From positions 333,501-397,500 of the forward strand of contig NZ_JAAZQQ010000003.1 in the NCBI RefSeq assembly GCF_012395815.1: a stretch of 64,000 nt of DNA, in the 5' to 3' direction. Shown here in pieces: positions 44,423-53,053 of this stretch. Made by a program: the position numbers and the translations under genes. Below the pieces are notes generated by a model, which had not been told where the DNA came from, ran no database searches, and worked only from the letters and a program-made list of their open reading frames with translations. Numbering within the stretch: the stretch's first letter is position 1; each line of letters begins with the position of its first letter. The stretch comes from Roseicyclus persicicus. GTDB lineage: Bacteria > Pseudomonadota > Alphaproteobacteria > Rhodobacterales > Rhodobacteraceae.

Positions 44423-45409
44423 ATGCCCGACCAACTGATTTTCGCGATGGAGGTCACACTGAACGGCCTCCTGAACGGGGTGATGTATGCCCTCGTGGCG
44501 CTCGGCTTCGTGCTGATCTTCAAGGCGTCGGGCATCTTCAACTACGCGCAGGGGGTCATGGCGCTGTTCGCGGCGATGACGCTGGTGGGCATCCAGCAGG
44601 GGCGCGTGCCCTTCGGCCACCTGATCAACGAGATCTTCGGCACCGACATCCACTATTTCGGCTGGGAGGTGCCCGCGCTGCTGGCCATCCTGCTGACGGC
44701 GCTGGTGATGATCGCCTTTGCCTGGGCGGTGCAGCGGTTCGTGTTCAAGCACCTTGTCGGGCAGGAGCCGATCATCCTGTTCATGGCCACCATCGGGCTG
44801 GCGTATTTCCTGGAAGGCACGTCCGACCTGATGTGGGGGTCCGAGATCCGCAACATGGATGTGGGCCTGCCGCAGGGCATCAACGACGCCATCGACAGCG
44901 CGACCTTCGACATCTTCGGCTACGGCTTCTTCATCGACAACCTCGACATCTCGGCCGCGATCATCGCGGCGGTGCTGGTGGCGGCGCTGATCGCCTTTGC
45001 CCAGTACACCAAGCAGGGCCGTGCCATGCGCGCGGTGGCCGACGACCACCAGGCCGCGCTGAGCGTCGGCATCAAGCTGAACTACGTCTGGGTGCTGGTC
45101 TGGTCGCTGGCGGGCATCGTGGCGCTGGTGGCGGGGATCATGTGGGGCTCGAAATCGGGGGTGCAGTTCAGCCTGTCGCTGATCGCGCTCAAGGCGCTGC
45201 CGGTGCTGATGCTGGGCGGCTTCACCTCGATCCCGGGGGCCATCGTGGGCGGCCTGATCATCGGGGTGGGCGAGGCGCTGTTCGAGTTCTCCATCGGCCC
45301 GATGATCGGCGGCGCGACCGAGAACTGGTTCGCCTACGTGCTGGCGCTGGTTTTCCTCGTGTTCCGGCCGCAGGGCCTGTTCGGCGAGAAGATCATCGAG
45401 AGGGTATGA
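44423..45409 (+). CDS. livH: ABC transporter permease, LivH type
   Basis: This 328-residue inner-membrane permease has about eight hydrophobic segments and the LivH hallmarks MEVTLNGLLNGVMYALVALG, FNYAQGVMALFAA, GRAMRAVADDHQAALSVGIKL and FTSIPGAIVGGLIIGVGEAL. Longer than E. coli LivH (308). It partners with LivM at 46275 and the two ATPases. AGGGAGG precedes the ATG. Confidence 0.92.
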   Translation: MPDQLIFAMEVTLNGLLNGVMYALVALGFVLIFKASGIFNYAQGVMALFAAMTLVGIQQGRVPFGHLINEIFGTDIHYFGWEVPALLAILLTALVMIAFAWAVQRFVFKHLVGQEPIILFMATIGLAYFLEGTSDLMWGSEIRNMDVGLPQGINDAIDSATFDIFGYGFFIDNLDISAAIIAAVLVAALIAFAQYTKQGRAMRAVADDHQAALSVGIKLNYVWVLVWSLAGIVALVAGIMWGSKSGVQFSLSLIALKALPVLMLGGFTSIPGAIVGGLIIGVGEALFEFSIGPMIGGATENWFAYVLALVFLVFRPQGLFGEKIIERV

Positions 45410-45439
45410 ACCGATGCAGGGTCTTCGCCGTTCCGCCCG

Positions 45440-45706
45440 TCACGACTGCGCGCCGCTGGCCACGCTGCCCAGGAACAGCAGGCTGAGCAGCATGGCGTTC
45501 ATCCCCAGCGCCACCACCGTGATGGCGAGGTCGGTGGGCACGCCGCCGAACACGACCAGCCCCGCGGTGCAGAACAGCGTGGCGATGGAGATGCCGAGGA
45601 TCGAGCCGAACAGGGCCCGCAGCACGACCGTGAGCACGGCCAGGGGAAACAGGAGCACGCGGCGGGCAGGGCCCGGCTGTGCGGAGGGAGTGTCGGCCGG
45701 GGTCAT
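45440..45706 (-). CDS. small membrane protein, antisense inside the liv-type operon
   Basis: On the minus strand between livH and livM, ATG 45706 opens an 88-residue frame. After a polar N-terminus (MTPADTPSAQPGPARR) it has two or three hydrophobic segments (LLFPLAVLTVVLRALFGSIL, LFCTAGLVVFGGVPTDLAIT, LGMNAMLLSLLFLGSVASG). Codon pattern and hydrophobic layout suggest a real gene. No family is recognised. Its orientation against the operon is unusual. Confidence 0.6.
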   Translation of the reverse strand: MTPADTPSAQPGPARRVLLFPLAVLTVVLRALFGSILGISIATLFCTAGLVVFGGVPTDLAITVVALGMNAMLLSLLFLGSVASGAQS

Positions 45707-45924
45707 GCGTGGCCTCTTCGTCTGTTTGATCCGGTCAACCGTATTTAACGAAGAAGGTTTCATTCGGGCGGAATCAGGGCGGACCCGGGCCCGGCCGGCC
45801 GCGAAAGTTGCTGACGCGCCGCACGCTCTGGTGCAGAGTGACCGGCAGCGGACAGGTATGGCAGATCCGCGCGGGCCCCGGCGGGGAGGGTCGGACCCGC
45901 GCGCATGGCGGAGGAACGTTGCCC

Positions 45925-46170
45925 ATGGCACTGGACGACCTGCAGCAGCCGAACATCGGCACACCGGATTTCGCCCGCGGCGCATCGACGGCGATGCGCA
46001 AGACTTGGGCCATCGTGACCACCATCGGATTTGCGCTGTTCTGGGTCGCGGGGCTGTTCCTGGCGGCCAGCCTGGTGGGCGGGCAGCCGATGCACTGGTC
46101 CATGCCGGTGTTCTGCGCGGCGGGGCTGGCGCTGGGCCTGTACGGCCGGCGCAAGGTCGAGGCGCGCTGA
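45925..46170 (+). CDS. small two-helix membrane protein between livH and livM
   Basis: This 81-residue protein has a polar N-terminus (MALDDLQQPNIGTPDFARG) and two hydrophobic helices (TWAIVTTIGFALFWVAGLFLA and MPVFCAAGLALGLYG), ending RRKVEAR. GGAGGAA precedes the ATG. No known family; similar proteins may be operon-specific. It may act with the importer or be an unrelated insertion. Confidence 0.65.
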   Translation: MALDDLQQPNIGTPDFARGASTAMRKTWAIVTTIGFALFWVAGLFLAASLVGGQPMHWSMPVFCAAGLALGLYGRRKVEAR

Positions 46171-46274
46171 GCGCCGCCGCGGCGCGCACACATCATCGAG
46201 ATCACCGCACGTCATCGCGGGCGCCTGCGCCCCGCGGTGCCGGCGCGCGTGCGCACATGCTGGGAGGGTAAGCC

Positions 46275-47348
46275 GTGTTCTACCGCGAGGCGGGCGATTT
46301 CAAGACGTCCTACACCGACGACAGCCAGACCTTCCCGATCAAGTTCGACCGCTACCGCTACTACGTGGTGCTGCTGGTGGGGCTGGGGGTCATCCCCTTT
46401 CTCATCAACGACTACTGGGCGAACTCGATCCTGATCCCTTTCCTGATCTACGCCATCGCGGCGATCGGGCTGAACATCCTGACGGGCTATTGCGGGCAGG
46501 TGTCGCTGGGCACGGGCGGCTTCATGGCGGTGGGGGCCTTCACCTCCTACAAGCTGATGACGGCGTTTCCGTGGATGGACATGGTGACGGTCACGATCCT
46601 GTCGGGGGCGATGACCGCGATGGTGGGGGTGGCCTTCGGCCTGCCGTCGCTCAGGATCAAGGGTTTCTACCTCGCGGTGGCGACGCTGGCGGCGCAGTTC
46701 TTCCTCGTGTGGATGTTCAACAAGGTGCCGTGGTTCTTCAACTACTCGGCCTCGGGGCAGATCAACGCGCCCGAGCGCACGCTGCTCGGCGTGGCGGTCA
46801 CGGGGCCGAACGCGGAGGCCTGGGTGAAGTACCTGTTCTGCTTTGCCTTCGTCTTCGTGCTGGCCTGGATCGCGCGCAACCTGACGCGCGGGTCGATGGG
46901 CCGGCAGTGGATGGCGATCCGCGACATGGACATCGCGGCCGAGATCATCGGGGTGAACCCGCTCAGGGCCAAGCTGATGGCCTTCGCGGTGTCGTCCTTC
47001 TACGTGGGCATCGCCGGGTCGCTGTTGTTCACCGTCTATCTCGGCGCGGTCGAGGTGGGGTCGGCCTACGGCATCCAGAAATCCTTCCTGGTGCTGTTCA
47101 TGATCATCATCGGCGGGCTGGGGTCGATCTTCGGCAGCTTCGCGGGCGCGGCCTTCATGGTGCTGCTGCCGGTGCTGCTGCGGAACCTGATGGACAGCAC
47201 GGGCCTCGATTCGGCCATCGCCACCCATTTCGAATTCGTCATCGTCGGCGCACTGATCATGTTCTTCCTGATCGTGGAGCCGCATGGCCTGGCGCGCCTC
47301 TGGGCGCTGGCCAAGGAGAAGCTGAGATTGTGGCCCTTCCCGCATTGA
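46275..47348 (+). CDS. livM: ABC transporter permease, LivM type
   Basis: This 357-residue permease starts with GTG (46275) behind GGGAGGGTAAGCC. It has about ten hydrophobic segments and LivM motifs ILTGYCGQVSLGTGGFMAVGA, GLPSLRIKGFYLAVATLA, GRQWMAIRDMDIAAEIIGV and VGSAYGIQKSFLVLFMIIIGG. It forms the channel with LivH. Confidence 0.92.
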   Translation: MFYREAGDFKTSYTDDSQTFPIKFDRYRYYVVLLVGLGVIPFLINDYWANSILIPFLIYAIAAIGLNILTGYCGQVSLGTGGFMAVGAFTSYKLMTAFPWMDMVTVTILSGAMTAMVGVAFGLPSLRIKGFYLAVATLAAQFFLVWMFNKVPWFFNYSASGQINAPERTLLGVAVTGPNAEAWVKYLFCFAFVFVLAWIARNLTRGSMGRQWMAIRDMDIAAEIIGVNPLRAKLMAFAVSSFYVGIAGSLLFTVYLGAVEVGSAYGIQKSFLVLFMIIIGGLGSIFGSFAGAAFMVLLPVLLRNLMDSTGLDSAIATHFEFVIVGALIMFFLIVEPHGLARLWALAKEKLRLWPFPH

Positions 47349-47425
47349 CGGGCCACCAGAACGAGAAACCCGGAGCAGAACCGGGGCATGAGACAATCGG
47401 ATCAACCCTAGGGAGGACAACCCCG

Positions 47426-48703
47426 ATGAAGAGACTTGCAACCCTGGCCCTGGCCGGCGTGCTGACCGCCGGGACCGCCGCGGCGGACCTGGTGATCCCC
47501 GACCTGCATTACCGCACCGGCGCCTATGCCGCCGGCGGCATCCCGTTCTCGGACGGCTACCAGGACTACTTCAACCTGCTGAACCAGCGCGACGGCGGCA
47601 TCGGCGGCGAGATGGTGCGCATCGTCAGCTGCGAGACCGCCTACGACACCGAGCGCGGGGTGGAGTGCTACGAATCGACCAAGGCCGAGGGCTCGCTGGT
47701 GTACCAGCCGCTGTCGACCGGCATCACCTACCAGCTGATCCCGCGCGCCACCGCCGACGGCATCCCGCTCCACACCATGGGCTACGGGCGCACCTCGGCC
47801 GCCAACGGCGACGTGTTCAGCCACGTGTTCAACTACCCGGCGAACTACTGGGACGCCGCGAGCGTGATCATCAACCAGCTGCTGGAGGAGAACGGCGGCT
47901 CGCTCGAGGGCAAGTCGATCACGCTGCTGTATCACAACTCGGCCTATGGCCGGGAGCCGATCCGCACGCTGGAGACGCTGGCCGCGCAGCATGGCTTCAC
48001 CCTGACCCAGATCGCCGTGGACCACCCCGGCCAGGAGCAGGGCAACCAGTGGCTGCAGATCCGGCGCGAGCGCCCGGACTACGTGGTCATGTGGGGCTGG
48101 GGCGTGATGAACCAGGTCGCCATCCAGGAGGCCGTGAACATCCGCTTCCCGATGGAGAACTTCATCGGCAACTGGTGGGCCGGGGCCGAGCATGACGTGG
48201 CGCAGGCCGGGGCCGCCGCCGCGGGCTACCGCTCGCTCAACATGAACCGCCTGGGCGACATGCCGGTGTTCGACGAGATCCGCGAGTACGTCCATGGCCG
48301 GGGCCTGGCCGCCGGCGACGGCAGCAACGTGGGCTCGGTGCTCTACACCCGCGGCATGTACGCGGCGATGCTGGCCGCCGAGGCGATCCGCACCGCGCAG
48401 GAGATCCACGGCGTGGCCGCCATCACCCCCGCGATGATGCGGGACGGGATGGAGGCGCTGGTGATGACCAACGCGCGCATGGAAGAGCTGGGGATGCCGG
48501 GCATCGGCCCCGAGTTCGCGGTGACCTGCGAGGATCACGGCGGCACCGGCATGGCGATCATGCAGCAGTGGGACGGCAGCCAGTGGGTGACCCTCACCGA
48601 CTTCGTCGCGCCCGACGACAGCGTGACCCAGCCGCTGATCGACGAGGACTCGGCCGCCTTCGCCGCCGAGAACAACATCGCCAGCCAGTGCGGCGACAGC
48701 TGA
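47426..48703 (+). CDS. livK: ABC transporter substrate-binding protein, type 1 periplasmic (LivK-like)
   Basis: This 425-residue exported binding protein has a signal peptide (LATLALAGVLTAGTAAA) and the two-lobed ANF-receptor-type fold. Recognisable parts are LHYRTGAYAAGGIPFSDGYQDYF, CETAYDTERGVECYE, ITLLYHNSAYGREPIRTLE and WLQIRRERPDYVVMWGWG. It is longer than E. coli LivK (369), like binding proteins for aromatic or fatty acids. The ligand is unknown. GGGAGGACA precedes the ATG. Confidence 0.9.
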   Translation: MKRLATLALAGVLTAGTAAADLVIPDLHYRTGAYAAGGIPFSDGYQDYFNLLNQRDGGIGGEMVRIVSCETAYDTERGVECYESTKAEGSLVYQPLSTGITYQLIPRATADGIPLHTMGYGRTSAANGDVFSHVFNYPANYWDAASVIINQLLEENGGSLEGKSITLLYHNSAYGREPIRTLETLAAQHGFTLTQIAVDHPGQEQGNQWLQIRRERPDYVVMWGWGVMNQVAIQEAVNIRFPMENFIGNWWAGAEHDVAQAGAAAAGYRSLNMNRLGDMPVFDEIREYVHGRGLAAGDGSNVGSVLYTRGMYAAMLAAEAIRTAQEIHGVAAITPAMMRDGMEALVMTNARMEELGMPGIGPEFAVTCEDHGGTGMAIMQQWDGSQWVTLTDFVAPDDSVTQPLIDEDSAAFAAENNIASQCGDS

Positions 48704-48744
48704 CCTGACCCAACCCCGGCGGCGGCGCGGGCCGTCGCCGCCGG

Positions 48745-48812
48745 GACTTGCGTATTTTCGGAAAGATGAAGGACGGGGCGCGCCGGACCGGGCCCGTTAA
48801 CCTTAACCCGAT
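48745..48812 (+). repeat. dispersed intergenic repeat, copy D
   Basis: A GGCGGCG-N8-CGCCGCC hairpin (about 48721-48742) is followed by GCGTATTTT (48750-48758), GGAAAGATGAA, a GC-rich stretch and CCGTTAACCTTAACC. It lies inside the operon between livK and livF, so it may affect the relative expression of the binding protein and the ATPase. Confidence 0.7.
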
Positions 48813-48858
48813 GTGACCGGGCCCCGTGGGGGGCGCGGGCGAGGAGGAGAGCCGCAAG

Positions 48859-49719
48859 ATGCTGGACCAGCCTGCCGAGACCCATGGCGAGGGCGTGGCG
48901 CCCGAGTTTCGGGACGTCGAGACGCTGCTCGAGGTCAACAACATCGAGGTGATCTACAACCACGTGATCCTGGTGCTGAAGGGCGTGTCGCTGAAGGTGC
49001 CGAAGGGCGGCATCACCGCGCTGCTCGGCGGCAACGGGGCGGGCAAGACGACGACGCTGAAGGCGATTTCCAACCTGCTCCATTCCGAGCGCGGCGAGGT
49101 GACCAAGGGGTCGATCCTGTACCGCGGCGAGCCGGTGGCCGCGCTGACGCCGTCCGACCTGGTGGACCGGGGCGTGATCCAGGTGATGGAGGGGCGGCAC
49201 TGCTTCGAGCACCTGACCGTCGAGGAGAACCTGATGACCGGCGCCTACACCCGCAAGGACGGGAAGGGCGCGATCGCGGCGGACCTGGAGATGGTCTACG
49301 ACTATTTCCCGCGGCTGAAGGAGCGGCGGACGAGCCAGGCCGGCTATACCTCGGGCGGCGAGCAGCAGATGACGGCGATCGGGCGGGCGCTGATGAGCCG
49401 GCCCGAGACGATCCTGCTGGACGAGCCGTCGATGGGCCTTGCGCCGCAGCTGGTGGAGCAGATCTTCGACATCGTGAAGCGGCTGAACGAGGAGCAGGGG
49501 GTGACCTTCCTGCTGGCCGAGCAGAACACCAACGTGGCGCTGCGGTTCGCCCATTACGGCTACATCCTCGAATCGGGCCGCGTGGTGATGGACGGGCCGG
49601 CGAAGGACCTGCGCGAGAACCCGGACGTGAAGGAATTCTACCTCGGCATGTCCGAGGAGGGCCGGAAGAGCTTCCGCGACGTGCGGAGCTACCGGCGCCG
49701 CAAGCGGTGGTTGAGCTGA
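48859..49719 (+). CDS. livF: ABC transporter ATP-binding protein, LivF type
   Basis: This 286-residue second ATPase of the importer has Walker A LLGGNGAGKTT, signature YTSGGEQQMTAIGRAL, Walker B ILLDEPSMGLAP and the H-loop (normally LVEQN; here LLAEQNTNVALRFAH). N-terminal extension of about 30 residues precedes VNNIEVIYNHV. A Shine-Dalgarno GAGGAGGAG fits the ATG at 48859; an ATG at 48826 is the alternative. Its stop overlaps the next start by one base (TGATG). Confidence 0.9.
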   Translation: MLDQPAETHGEGVAPEFRDVETLLEVNNIEVIYNHVILVLKGVSLKVPKGGITALLGGNGAGKTTTLKAISNLLHSERGEVTKGSILYRGEPVAALTPSDLVDRGVIQVMEGRHCFEHLTVEENLMTGAYTRKDGKGAIAADLEMVYDYFPRLKERRTSQAGYTSGGEQQMTAIGRALMSRPETILLDEPSMGLAPQLVEQIFDIVKRLNEEQGVTFLLAEQNTNVALRFAHYGYILESGRVVMDGPAKDLRENPDVKEFYLGMSEEGRKSFRDVRSYRRRKRWLS

Positions 49720-50903
49720 TGCTGGACGAGAACCTCAAACATTACGACGCGCTGGAGACCCGGAGCGCGGATGCGCGCGCCGCCGACCAGCTGGCGCAGC
49801 TGCAGGGGCAGCTGGCGCGCAACGGCGTGCCGCCGGTGGCGTCGCTGGACGAGCTGAAGGACCTGCCCGTGCTGCGCAAGTCGGAGCTGGTGGCGCGGCA
49901 GGAGACCGAGCCGCCCTTCGGCGGGCTGCCGGTGTCGAACCTGGCCCACGTGTTCCAGAGCCCCGGGCCGATCTACGAGCCGGGCGGCGTCAGCCACGAC
50001 TGGTGGCGGATGGGCCGGTTCCTGCACGCGGTGGGGATCGGGCCGGGCGACATCGTGCAGAACTGCTTCGGCTACCACCTGACGCCGGCCGGCATGATCT
50101 TCGAGAACGGGGCGCGGGCGGTGGGGGCGGCCGTGCTGCCCGCCGGCGTGGGCCAGACCGAGCTGCAGGTGCGGGCGGCCAAGGACGTGGGCTGCACCGC
50201 CTATGCCGGGACGCCGGATTACCTGAAGGTGATCCTCGACAAGGCCGACGAGCTGGGCGTGAAGCTGGCCTTTGCCCGCGCGGCGGTGGGGGGCGGGGCG
50301 CTGTTCCCCTCGCTGCGCCAGTACTACGCCGACCGCGGCATCGCCTGCCTGCAGTGCTATGCCACCGCCGATCTCGGCAACATCGCCTACGAGAGCCCCG
50401 CGATGGAGGGGATGATCGTGGACGAGGGCGTGATCTTGGAGATCGTGCGCCCCGGCACCGGCGACCCGGTCGCCCCGGGCGAGGTGGGCGAGGTGGTGGT
50501 GACCACGCTGAACCCCGATTACCCGCTGATCCGCTTCGCCACCGGCGACCTGTCGGCCGTGCTGCCCGGGGTCAGCCCCTGCGGCCGGACCAACCTGCGC
50601 ATCAAGGGCTGGATGGGCCGCGCCGACCAGACCACCAAGATCAAGGGCATGTTCGTGCGCCCCGAGCAGGTGGCCGAGTTCGTCGCCCGCCACGCCGAGG
50701 TCGCCCGCGCCCGCGTCGTCGCCACCCGCGAGGGCGAGATGGACGTGATGACCGTGCAGGTCGAGGCGGTGGGCGTCGATGTCGGCCGGCTGGCCGACAG
50801 CGTGGCGGCGGTGATGAAGCTGAAGGGCCGGGTCGAGATCGTCGCGCCCGGCAGCCTGCCCAACGACGGCAAGGTGATCGACGATCAACGAAAGTATGAC
50901 TGA
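49719..50903 (+). CDS. PaaK-like AMP-binding ligase with altered P-loop
   Basis: This 394-residue adenylate-forming protein resembles phenylacetate-CoA ligases (PaaK). It has TSGT-like loop replaced by SPGPIYEPG (residues 81-89), then HAVGIGPGDIVQNCFGYHLTPAG, YAGTPDYLK, LQCYATADLGN and the C-terminal hinge GRADQTTKIKGMFVRPEQV. The C-terminal catalytic lysine region (SLPNDGKVIDDQRKYD) is present in altered form. The gene overlaps livF, so its substrate is likely tied to the transporter. Whether it ligates CoA or acts otherwise is open. Confidence 0.82.
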   Translation: MLDENLKHYDALETRSADARAADQLAQLQGQLARNGVPPVASLDELKDLPVLRKSELVARQETEPPFGGLPVSNLAHVFQSPGPIYEPGGVSHDWWRMGRFLHAVGIGPGDIVQNCFGYHLTPAGMIFENGARAVGAAVLPAGVGQTELQVRAAKDVGCTAYAGTPDYLKVILDKADELGVKLAFARAAVGGGALFPSLRQYYADRGIACLQCYATADLGNIAYESPAMEGMIVDEGVILEIVRPGTGDPVAPGEVGEVVVTTLNPDYPLIRFATGDLSAVLPGVSPCGRTNLRIKGWMGRADQTTKIKGMFVRPEQVAEFVARHAEVARARVVATREGEMDVMTVQVEAVGVDVGRLADSVAAVMKLKGRVEIVAPGSLPNDGKVIDDQRKYD

Positions 50904-50982
50904 GGCGGGACCCCCGGTTATCGGTTAACCGGGCGCGGCGTGCTAGGCAGCGGGCAGAGACGACACTGACCGGAGGCTTGCC

Positions 50983-52635
50983 ATGCGTGCCCTTGTTTCC
51001 CTTGCCCTTGCCGTGCTGGCCGCGCCCGCGGCCTGGGCCGATACCGCGCTCCTGATCGCGAATACGCGCCACGATTCGGCGCAGACCCTGCGTTATGCCG
51101 GCGAGATCGCGGCGCTGGAGCGGCCGCTGTCGCAGGCGGGTTTCGACGTGATCGTGGTCGAGAACGGCACGGCCGAGGCGCTGCGGGCCGGGGTTTCGGC
51201 GCTGCTGGCCGCCGACGAGACCGAGCGCGTGCTGGTCGCGGTGGCGGGGCACGTGGTGCGGTCGCAGCGCGGCACCTGGGTGCTGGGCACCGATGCCGAC
51301 ACGCCGGACCTGGCCACCGTGGGCGGGCAGGGCATGGCGCTGGACGTGCTGCTGGAGATCGCGGGGCGCGCGCCGGGCCGGGCGCTGGTGCTGGTCGGGC
51401 AGGAGCCGCGGCGGATCGACCTCGGGCCGGGGCTTGCGCGCGGGATGGGGCCGGTGGAGGCGCCGCAGGGGGTGACCGTTCTGAGCGGGGCGCCCGACGA
51501 CCTGGCCGACCTGGTGCTGGGCGTGGCGCTGCGCCCCGGCGCGGACCTGGCGGGCGCGGTGGCGTCGTCGCGCGACCTGCGGAGCCACGGCTTCCTGTCG
51601 CCGGCGCTGCCCTTCCTCGGGGCGCTGGACACGGCGCCCGCGGGGCCGGCGGCGCCGTCGGCCGAGGAGGCCGCGCTTTGGGCCGCGGTGCAGGAGCTGA
51701 ACAGCGTGGGCGCCTACCGCGCCTACCTGGAGCAGTATCCCGAGGGCGCCTTTGCCGCCGAGGCGCGCGCGGCCGTGGCGGGGCTCGAGGCGCAGCCCTT
51801 CGACCCGCTGGTGGCCGCCGAGGCGGTGGAGACGGCGCTGGGGCTGAGCCGGGCCGCGCGGCAGCAGATCCAGCGCGACCTGACGCTGCTCGACTTCGAC
51901 ACGCGGGGGATCGACGGAATCTTCGGCCGCGGCACGCGGGGCGCGATCCGGGCCTGGCAGGAGGTGCGGGGCTTCGAGGCGACCGGCTTCCTGACCGGGC
52001 CGCAGATCGGCGTGCTGCGCGAGGCCGCGGTGCAGCGGGCCGCGGAGCTGGAGGAGGAGGCGCGGCGCCGGGCCGAGGCCGAGGCGCGGGCCGACCGGGC
52101 GTTCTGGCAGGCGATCGGCGAGGGGGCGGACGAGGCGGGTCTGCGGGCCTATCTGGAGCGCTACCCGTCGGGGCAGTTCGCGGCGATCGCGCGGGCGCGG
52201 CTGGATGCGATCGAGGCCGAGCGGCGGGCCCAGGCCGAGGCCGCCGAGCGCGCGACCTGGGACGCGGTGCGCCAGCGCGACACGGTCGAGGCCTACCGGC
52301 GCTACCTGAGCGACTACCCGCAGGGGCTGTTCGTGGAGATGGCCCGCGCGCGGATCGCCGAGCTCGAATCGGGCCTGAGCCCGCAGGAGCAGGCGCAGGC
52401 CGAGGCGCGGGAGGCGGCGCTGAACCTCGCGCCGCAGATGCGCGGACTGGTCGAGCAGCGGCTGGCGGCGATGGGGCTGGACCCGGGGCCGGTCGACGGG
52501 GTCTTCGACGTCCGCACGCGGCAGGCGATTCGCGCCTACCAGCAGGCCCGCGGCATCCCGGCGACGGGGTATCTGGACCAGCTGACGGTGGTGCGGCTGC
52601 TGGCCGAGGCGATCGGCGGGCGGATCTTCGACTGA
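50983..52635 (+). CDS. exported pseudo-caspase/peptidoglycan-binding domain protein
   Basis: This 550-residue protein has a signal peptide (LVSLALAVLAAPAAWA) and an N-terminal caspase-like (peptidase C14-type) fold beginning ADTALLIANTRHDS. The positions expected for the His-Cys dyad (AVAGHVVRSQ and LVLVGQEPRR) carry His but no Cys. Two helical repeats of the TPR/Sel1 kind (AYRAYLEQYPEGAFAAEARA, AYRRYLSDYPQGLFVEMARA) alternate with two PG_binding_1-like domains (DTRGIDGIFGRGTRGAI, GPVDGVFDVRTRQAIRAY). It probably attaches to the cell wall as a scaffold. Confidence 0.8.
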   Translation: MRALVSLALAVLAAPAAWADTALLIANTRHDSAQTLRYAGEIAALERPLSQAGFDVIVVENGTAEALRAGVSALLAADETERVLVAVAGHVVRSQRGTWVLGTDADTPDLATVGGQGMALDVLLEIAGRAPGRALVLVGQEPRRIDLGPGLARGMGPVEAPQGVTVLSGAPDDLADLVLGVALRPGADLAGAVASSRDLRSHGFLSPALPFLGALDTAPAGPAAPSAEEAALWAAVQELNSVGAYRAYLEQYPEGAFAAEARAAVAGLEAQPFDPLVAAEAVETALGLSRAARQQIQRDLTLLDFDTRGIDGIFGRGTRGAIRAWQEVRGFEATGFLTGPQIGVLREAAVQRAAELEEEARRRAEAEARADRAFWQAIGEGADEAGLRAYLERYPSGQFAAIARARLDAIEAERRAQAEAAERATWDAVRQRDTVEAYRRYLSDYPQGLFVEMARARIAELESGLSPQEQAQAEAREAALNLAPQMRGLVEQRLAAMGLDPGPVDGVFDVRTRQAIRAYQQARGIPATGYLDQLTVVRLLAEAIGGRIFD

Positions 52636-52662
52636 GGCGGGGGGGCGGGCGGGTCGCGGCCC

Positions 52663-52686
52663 GCCCGGCCGCCCGGCCGCCCGGCC
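52663..52686. repeat. tandem repeat GCCCGGCC x3
   Basis: Three exact copies of the eight-base unit GCCCGGCC run head to tail shortly after the stop of the preceding gene. They follow a GCGGGTCGCGGCCCGC hairpin resembling the GGCGGGCC palindromes. Confidence 0.6.
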
Positions 52687-52700
52687 TGACCGCGCAACGA

Positions 52701-52726
52701 AAAAGCCGCCCCGGGGGGCGGCTTTT
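52701..52726. terminator. bidirectional terminator between the PG-binding gene and rpmJ
   Basis: AAAAGCCGCCCC and GGGGCGGCTTTT form a strong stem with T-tracts on both sides (AAAAA before, TTTT after), so it can stop transcripts from both convergent genes. Confidence 0.9.
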
Positions 52727-52748
52727 CACGTCGATCGGTGCGGCCGGT

Positions 52749-52874
52749 TCAGCCCTGGCGGGCCTTGTAGCGGCGCTGGGTCTTGTTGATCACGTAGACC
52801 CGGCCCTTGCGGCGCACGACGCGGCAATCGCGGTGGCGCTGCTTGAGCGAGCGGAGCGAGTTCTTGACCTTCAT
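52749..52874 (-). CDS. rpmJ: 50S ribosomal protein L36 (bL36, zinc-free type)
   Basis: This 41-residue basic protein is ribosomal L36 ([41 protein letters not shown]). It keeps a single Cys, lacking the Cys-x2-Cys...His zinc ribbon of the classical form, as usual in alphaproteobacteria. GGAGAGG precedes the ATG. It is isolated from other ribosomal genes. Confidence 0.97.
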   Translation of the reverse strand: MKVKNSLRSLKQRHRDCRVVRRKGRVYVINKTQRRYKARQG

Positions 52875-52978
52875 CGGTCCTCTCCTTCGTCGCGGCGCGG
52901 CGATGCGCCTGTGAAATCCCGTGGCCCCCTGCGGGGCCGGTTCATCTGGCGCCAGCCTTTTCTGCGAAAGGCGTGGCA

Positions 52979-53053
<75 letters not shown>

